The notes beneath the pieces were generated by a model. That model did not search any database, was not told where the DNA came from, and saw only the letters and a list, made by a program, of their open reading frames with translations. Below, one piece after another: positions 57,794-64,000 of a DNA stretch of 64,000 bases; within the stretch, counting starts at the first letter, position 1, and every line of letters starts with the position of its first letter. Position numbers and translations under genes: made by a program. Source of the DNA: Panagrolaimus kolymaensis (taxonomy: Eukaryota > Nematoda > Chromadorea > Rhabditida > Panagrolaimidae); the NCBI GenBank assembly GCA_028622995.1, contig JAJQJQ010000012.1, positions 1,922,001 through 1,986,000 on the forward strand. Reading direction: 5' to 3'.

Positions 57794-60746
57794 TCATCGC
57801 CCCCATTCTTGAACGAATGCTCGCTCTTGATTGAGTGTGGGTTGATTTTGATTAGGGTTATTTGTAACAGAAAGATCATTTCCATAAGCCTAAAAAAATT
57901 TAGATGTTAGAGGTTAACTTTGAAGTTATCAAACCTGTACTTGTTGAGTTTGAGCATTTTGAAGTTGCTGAGCTTGATTTTGTAATTGTACAGCTTGATT
58001 TGAAAGACTTTGTTGTTGATTTCTAAAATATTCTGAAGGATTTTGTGGGAGAACGGCTTGATTGCCCGTTCGAATTCCAGTTCGCATATCTTCAGGTTGA
58101 TTGAAAAGTGAACTAGGCAAAAGTGCGGATTGAGATTGACCAAAGTTTGCGCCATTTGTGGTTTCACCTACAAATATTTTTTTTCTTACATCCTTAGATT
58201 TTATTAATTAAAAGTTTATACCTCCAACAGGTGGATGTTGAACATTATATGTTGGACCCATGCCTGTTAAACCTGGACCACCCATGGTTGAACCCAAATA
58301 TTGTGATCTTTGAGCATTGGCAAGTGCTTGAGGATTATTATTATTGTTATTATTGTTGTTGTTATTATTAAAGCCATATGAGTTTCTATTATTATTGTTA
58401 TTCAAATCTTGATTGTATCGTGGATCATATGGATTTGCATTGCTATTAGCACTAACGCCATATTCATTATTTGGTTGAATCAAACCAAGATTTTGGCCTA
58501 TTTGTCTTCCCCATTGATCCACTTGGTTTCGAACTTGATTAATAGCTTGTCCAGTTCGGTTTACAATTTGCCCTGTAAATAAAATTTTTAGTTTTCGTAA
58601 TGATAAGAACGTGGACTTACCTGGAACATTTGATAATGGAATCCACCTACTTTCATTGTCGTTGTTATTGTTATTATTATTGTTGCCATTATTATAATTA
58701 GAATTTGAGTTCCGATTAAGCTCATTATAATTACTATTATAACCATTATTTCCAATCATACCAGAACCACCACCCATGCCGCCTCCTCCTCCTCCACCTC
58801 CACCGCTTCCACTATTTGTTCCAAAATAAGGATTAGGTTGAGTGTATTGTCCCAAATGATTTTGTAAATGATTTACTTGGCCACTTTGTGAAGAATATGG
58901 ATTTGAAGCAACCATAAATGTACCTCCAGTAGCAGGTTGTTGAAGGTTAATGGGTGTTTGTTGACCATATAAATTTGTGGTGCTTCCAGTGCCATAATTT
59001 TGCATTTGATTTTGTTGGGGATATTGTTGATTTTGACCCTGACCTCCTTGGCCACCGGTGTTCTAAAATTTGCAAATATTTTAATTGAACTTTATCAAAA
59101 TTCGCTTTAAACATACACCATAAGCTTGAACAAAACCTCTCCATTCTGGAACGAATAAATAAAAGCAATTACGCTTTTGAATATTTAAGTAATCTTCGCC
59201 TCGAATAATATCTTTTTCAATTGCATAATCAGGTAAACAAAAATCGTAGCATTCATTGCATCGCATTGCTAAATTTCCTCGTTAAAAAAAGATTATGCTG
59301 GTGGGAAAAAAAGCTTACGTTTTTGATTCGAATTGACATAAGAAAGTTGAATCCATCGAGCACCCCGGCATTCAGAAATATCTGGATGAAAGTTTGCCTC
59401 CGAGTTGAAATTTTGAACGGGGGAAGGCGTATAATTCCATTGCTCTTGCCAACCACTTGTTTGATTGTTTTTCTGAAAGATTTATATTATCTTGGGATTT
59501 TTGTAATGAAAAAGTGTTTAAAGCCTCTAATTTTTACAATTAAAGCTTTTGGAAAATAATCAAATTTCCTTTGTAAAAAGATACGTGATTCACAAATAAA
59601 AACTTACACTTTGAGAATTTTTAGCAGCTCTTTTTAAATCACTCATATCTTTCATAAATCGTTTATCAAAATCCATAACAAAACAAATTATTTGATTTCC
59701 AGTATTTCCACGCAATGCAGAATCCACGATTGCAATTTTATTTGTTTTAAAATCATAAACTGAGAGATAATTGGATTTAAACGGAACAGCATTATTTCCT
59801 CGAAGATTAAATCTTGCTTGATCGCCTTGAATATCCATTTGTATATTGGTTGGCGCTGCAGCGGCCGCCCCTTGATTTTGTCGAAATATTTGTGGAGCGG
59901 TCCATGAAAATTTATAATGATTTGGTAGAATTAAGTTCAAAGGAAGCACAATAGCCAAAATAATTCCAACAATCAAAAGCAAACAACATGCACCACAAAG
60001 AAATTTAGCTAAAGGTTTAGCAAAAAAATCTCGAAAATCTTGCATTCGATTCTTTTTTCGTCGTGTCGTTGATGTTGTGGTTACTGTTGTGGATTGATGT
60101 GGAAGGGGAGTTGGATTATCCAATGGAATGGGTGTTGCTCCTGGTGGCATGGGTGTACCATAATTAAGCTTTTGAATTGACCCGCGTGGCTGAAGAATAC
60201 GTTTATTTAGTGGTAACTAAATTTTAGTTAAAATTTAAAATTCAGAAAATTTAAAATTATGTTCCTGTAGCTCCTAAATATCAGCCCTCTAAAAAAAACC
60301 CGACTTACCATAACAAAAAATTCTGATGACATGCTATTATTAGCTGTGTAATTGCCTTGTTGAGATGGAGGTTTAAGCTGATAACTAACAGGTTGAGCAG
60401 CACCCATATGTGGCATATTAACACTAATATTGCTTCCACTCATTGGATGTTGTCCAAATGGAACTTTGGTTGGCATAGGATTAGTCGAATATGAAGTAGT
60501 ACTCATGGTACTTGAAACTTTGGGATACACGTTAACTTTATAATTTTTTAAATTTTCGTCGGCTTCAACCAAATTTGACCACGATGATCGACGTTTTCCA
60601 AGTCCAGAAGACGATAAGGAAGTATCAGACCAACGTCCCGAAGTGCTATCGTCGTCACGACTATTCCTAACTTTATAAGGCGGAGGTGCAATACCAATGG
60701 ATTTAGGCTCGCCGTCAAGATACGGAAAACGTTGGGATAATGCCAT
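57794..60746 (-). CDS. large type II membrane protein, BRICHOS-like, Asn/Gln/Gly-rich tail
   Basis: Eight exons join in phase: 60746-60309, 60189-59608, 59472-59319, 59268-59117, 59062-58621, 58572-58222, 58167-57935 and 57889-57794, giving 815 residues. A long Ser/Pro cytoplasmic part ends in the basic patch RRKKNR. A membrane helix follows at about 208-233 (FLCGACCLLLIVGIILAIVL). The next 200 residues look like a BRICHOS region: SNYLSVYDFKTNKIAIVD, then IICFVMDFD, and later MRCNECYDFCLPDY and NCFYLFVPEWRGF. BRICHOS proteins are type II precursors in which this domain acts as an intramolecular chaperone. The tail (exons 5-8) is low complexity with poly-Gly, poly-Asn and Gln-rich repeats. The BRICHOS call rests on topology and Cys/Asp pattern only. 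One nematode protein, C. elegans C09F5.1, is known to be of this type. Confidence 0.75.
58333..58371. repeat. AAT/AAC trinucleotide tract coding poly-Asn
   Basis: Interrupted (ATT/GTT)n on the + strand encodes a run of twelve or more Asn in exon 6 of the BRICHOS-like gene. A second such tract lies in exon 5 near 58658-58690. They are likely length-polymorphic. Confidence 0.8.
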
Positions 60747-63700
60747 CAACGCCTACCAAGGCATCAAATAAAAAATACGTGGCTTTGACAATTTTTGGAA
60801 GCAATAATTCTGAAATTCTATTAATGAAATGGAAAAAACAAATGAAAGTGATGAAAAGAAAATTAAAACACGAATGGGAAAAACCTTGAAATAATATAAA
60901 AAAACAACGCAAAGGTCAATCGGCCTTGGAAAAAAAAGTTTTTTATATAAACCCATATCATACGAATTCAGAGGACAGCCATGATGAAGGTAATAAAAAA
61001 AAACAAAGTTTAATTATTTTTTAATTAAATGGATTATATTATTTTTTTGAAAAGTTTTTATTGCATATTATAACATGATCGGATTTGGAGAGAAAATTGT
61101 TAGTTGCAAAAAAGACATTCATAAAAAAATGGAAATTTGGTGATATTGAAAGGAAATGTTCACGCTTATTATAAAAAATTATTATTAGGGATAGATTTAA
61201 ATTGGTTTAAAACTATAATGATATTTTTACGCTAACTTTAACCTATCTTCCAAAATAACAAAAATCCTGCTGAAAGTAAATGCTTCAGCTTCAGTCAAGC
61301 ACTTTCTCATCCAATTTTGCGCCTATCATCAACCTCAATTGAAAATCGGGGAGTCGACTAACTCAAGCTGTCTAATTTTTTTTTTAAATCGAGATCAACG
61401 CTTACTTAACATTTCAAGTATTTTACTCACCGAGAGAAACCAATCTCAAAGTCATCATTAAAATCTAATATAAAAAAAGTAGTCCAATAATAACAACAAC
61501 CAGTAATGGCCGCAAAATGAGTCCTCAAAAAAAAGTTTAAAAACTTGTTTACCGGAAACCTTGTTTTGTATAAGAATTGATGTTGCAAAGAGAAGAAGAA
61601 GAAAAACAAGCAGTGGTCAAGGGTCAAAAAGAGGGATTGGTGACAGCCGCCCTTGGTTTACGAAAACAACAAAACCGATCGAATAACTAACTGTTTGCGC
61701 AAAGTCGAGAGTAAAAAAAAGTGTACATAAAAAAAATATGAGAGTCAAAATGGTTAGGATTTAAGAAAATTTTATATTTAAAAAAAGGTAAAGTATGTAG
61801 TAATCAAATCCTCAAAAGTAATAACACCCAAAAAAGAAAGAAAGTGTCAGGTTTTTTTTTGATTTCCGTAAAATCAATGATTTGCGACAGTTTTGATTTG
61901 GTTCATTTACATACTTGGGTGAGAATATGACAGATTGATATCATCAACAGATTGCAACATATCTCTCTCTTTCTCCCTTTTCCTCGGTCATTTTAGTATT
62001 GACAAAGAAACAATAAAAACGAGAAGAAAGTAAAGAAACGACATAATTTAGAAATTTAGAATGAATGAATGAGGCAGTGACGATATAAATTATTATCAGT
62101 GAAATAAGTGCTCTTGAAATGAAAAGTTAATTTGGTTATTATTAACATGGAAGTTTTGGAATCTCAATATAGTCACTAGACATGAAAAATCAAATTTTAA
62201 AGGCAAATTAACAACTGAAGTGCTTTCGTTTTTCATGGAAAGAAGTCCAGTAATAAATCATCAAAAGTGAAACGGTTTACGAGCAAAGCATTCTCAATAA
62301 AGACCACAAAAAATAACAAAAATAACATAAAAGTTTGAACTTTTCATTTGATCATTTCTACAATAATCAATGCATCTATGCGTGCAGCAAATAACCTTCG
62401 TCCTAATCCATCAAAATTACAGTTCATTCATATTCTCTTTTTATTATATCCATGACGTGAATTTAATTCTCTCATTTTTGCAAACTTTTGTCCTCCGTTT
62501 GACCGACTACTACTACAACGGTAAAAATGCAATAAAGCTGCTTCAGTTTCCATGGATACCCGCTAGCTCGTTTGCAGCAACAATTTATGAAAAGCCGCCA
62601 TTGCGACAATCGGCTTTGACCAATGGTCATTTTAAAAAACCGCATGAGAAAAAAGAATGGAAAAGAGGTGAAATGTAAATTTGTGTGAAATTTTACAGGA
62701 GAAAAAAGGGTGAGGGAAAAGAAATAAAAATTTATTTGAAAAATGGAGTCGTACTTATTATATTCTAAGCATGACACCTTAAAGGTTGAACGAAAGCTTA
62801 AAAAAGAATAACAAAACTATTAAATACAAAAAACGTGTTTAAAACATGCCATTACGGTAATAACAGACTTATAAACGTGTTCTGATAAGAGCAAAAAGTT
62901 GAATTAGCGCGGCATTTGACATTATATGATTCAAGAACTTGATAAGAATAGTATAACAAAAATAACAAAGAAAATGATAGTAACAATTTAATAAAGTCTT
63001 TTTTTACTTTTTTATTGAAGCAAATTTAGCGTAAAGTAATGTCAAAAAGATCGAGAAAGAGTAAAAAAATTAGAAGGGAGCAGTAGTAAGAAAGCAACAA
63101 CAACGATCGAAAGCCACCCAACCAGCCAAGCCACTTACGTTCCATCATCACCTTAAAAAGTAAATGAAATGCGGAATAATAAATAAAAAGTCAGAGGAGA
63201 AAAAAAGCAACGTCTTCTTCTTCACTTTTCTCAAATAAACATACAAAAAAATTTGAAGAGGAAAAACTCTTAGCATTTTTCTTAAAAAAAATTTAATGCT
63301 AATACTTACTTATTTACTTTCTCTTATTTTGGTCTTTGTTGCAGCTGGTTGGCAGTAGCAGGAAGAAGAAGCGGCCGCCACCTTTTTTGGGAGTGAGAGA
63401 GAGTTTTTCTCGTTACCTCCATCTCTCCTTCTTCTTTTTGGTTTGACAAGCGACGGCTACCAAATATGACGACGACGCAATGGTAATAGCTTCAATACCT
63501 GCCTGCGCGAAAAAAAAAGTAAGCAAGCGAGAATCAAAATGAGTGACCACCCGTTTGGTTGTTGCTCATATGCGCGAGAAAGTCTGGGTGCTGCGTGTTT
63601 CAGTCAGTCGTCGTTGTTGCTGCTGCTTCACTTCATTCAACCTTTTTTACTTACCTTTTTGGTGTGCGTGGTGGTGAACGGTCAAAGCTCCAAAAAATGC

Positions 63701-64000
63701 GGAACGAACGGGAGAAAGAAAAAATACTCCGTTATAAAATAAAAAGAAAGAACAAACAGAATATAATACAACAACAAAACAACATTGTATAGCTGCTGCT
63801 ACCCAACGCTGAGAGGAGAACTACCAAAAGAAAAAGTCGCGTTCAAATATACGGGGACCGTTCTGCATATATGTAGTTGTTAGTTAGCCTTGTTGGTTGC
63901 AGGCAGCAGCAGCTTTCAAGGCTACTGGATACTAAGAAACGCTCGTTTTTGTTTAAAAACAACAAAAGACATTATTATTACATCGGAGGAACACTCAAAC
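60747..64000. other. right-end spacer, no gene supported
   Basis: Contains the 5' side of the BRICHOS-like gene and A-rich sequence. The last 700 bp are richer in GC, with CAGCAGCAG-type repeats and a TATA-like stretch near 63866. This would suit the 5' region of a gene starting beyond the window. A 67-codon ATG frame at 63539-63742 is not convincing. Confidence 0.45.

Noticed and set aside
63539..63742. ATG frame with a hydrophobic stretch (LLLLLHFIQPFLLTFLVCVVV)
   Set aside because: It lies in what looks like a promoter or 5' UTR region. The hydrophobic part comes from CTG/TTG repeats, and it lacks splice or family support.

Overview
This window is nuclear DNA from a nematode. The evidence is AT-rich sequence with T-rich spacers, many small introns of about 30-60 bp ending in TTTTCAG/TTTTTAG, an FMRFamide-like (flp) neuropeptide precursor, a T20D4.11-like (DUF19) secreted protein, fast-evolving nematode-type 7TM receptors, and a U1 snRNA close to the Caenorhabditis form. 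Species cannot be fixed from sequence alone. All multi-exon models below were built by hand from splice signals, reading phase and protein-family similarity, so exon edges may be off by a base or so.

Layout. 1-2.7 kb: the start of a ferlin-like C2 gene running off the left edge, divergent from a DUF19 secreted protein. 2.7-9.9 kb: long spacer with one intact non-autonomous hAT-type element (perfect 8-bp target duplication) and a degraded GC-hairpin element. 9.9-15.9 kb: two GnRH/AKH-like receptor genes in tail-to-tail inverted orientation. They share a 554-bp tract in which I found one difference, and each is followed in + coordinates by the same ordered pair of palindromic MITEs. 19.8-25.1 kb, minus strand: an flp-6-like peptide precursor, tRNA-Ser(TGA), a possible bZIP-like protein, and a complete Na+/H+ exchanger with a U1 snRNA gene in its first intron. 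26.8-27.9 kb: a chemoreceptor-like 7TM protein.

29-32.6 kb: the catalytic (LCB2-type) subunit of serine palmitoyltransferase. Its 1.7-kb second intron contains, on the opposite strand, a full ADP/ATP carrier gene with its own TATA box. The carrier has a splice or frame anomaly. 35-45.8 kb: a type II membrane protein with a short TSP1-like motif, a C-type lectin, tRNA-Ser(AGA), two tandem coiled-coil proteins, a second 7TM receptor and a triple-CCCH zinc-finger protein of the ZC3H4/6/8-Su(sable) type. 46.3-47.8 kb: a CK1/TTBK-like kinase. 47.8-54.1 kb: gene-free, T-rich. 54.1 kb: an atypical single-Kunitz secreted protein. 55.9-56.3 kb: a frameshifted poly(A)-binding-protein C-terminal fragment. 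57.8-60.7 kb: an 815-residue BRICHOS-like type II membrane protein with Asn- and Gly-rich tracts. The last 3.2 kb has no gene I can support.

There is no operon-like pathway clustering. The genes are unrelated in function (neuropeptide signalling, lipid synthesis, ion transport, RNA biology). The notable biology is architectural: the converted inverted receptor pair, the nested carrier gene, the intronic U1 gene and the small DNA transposons.
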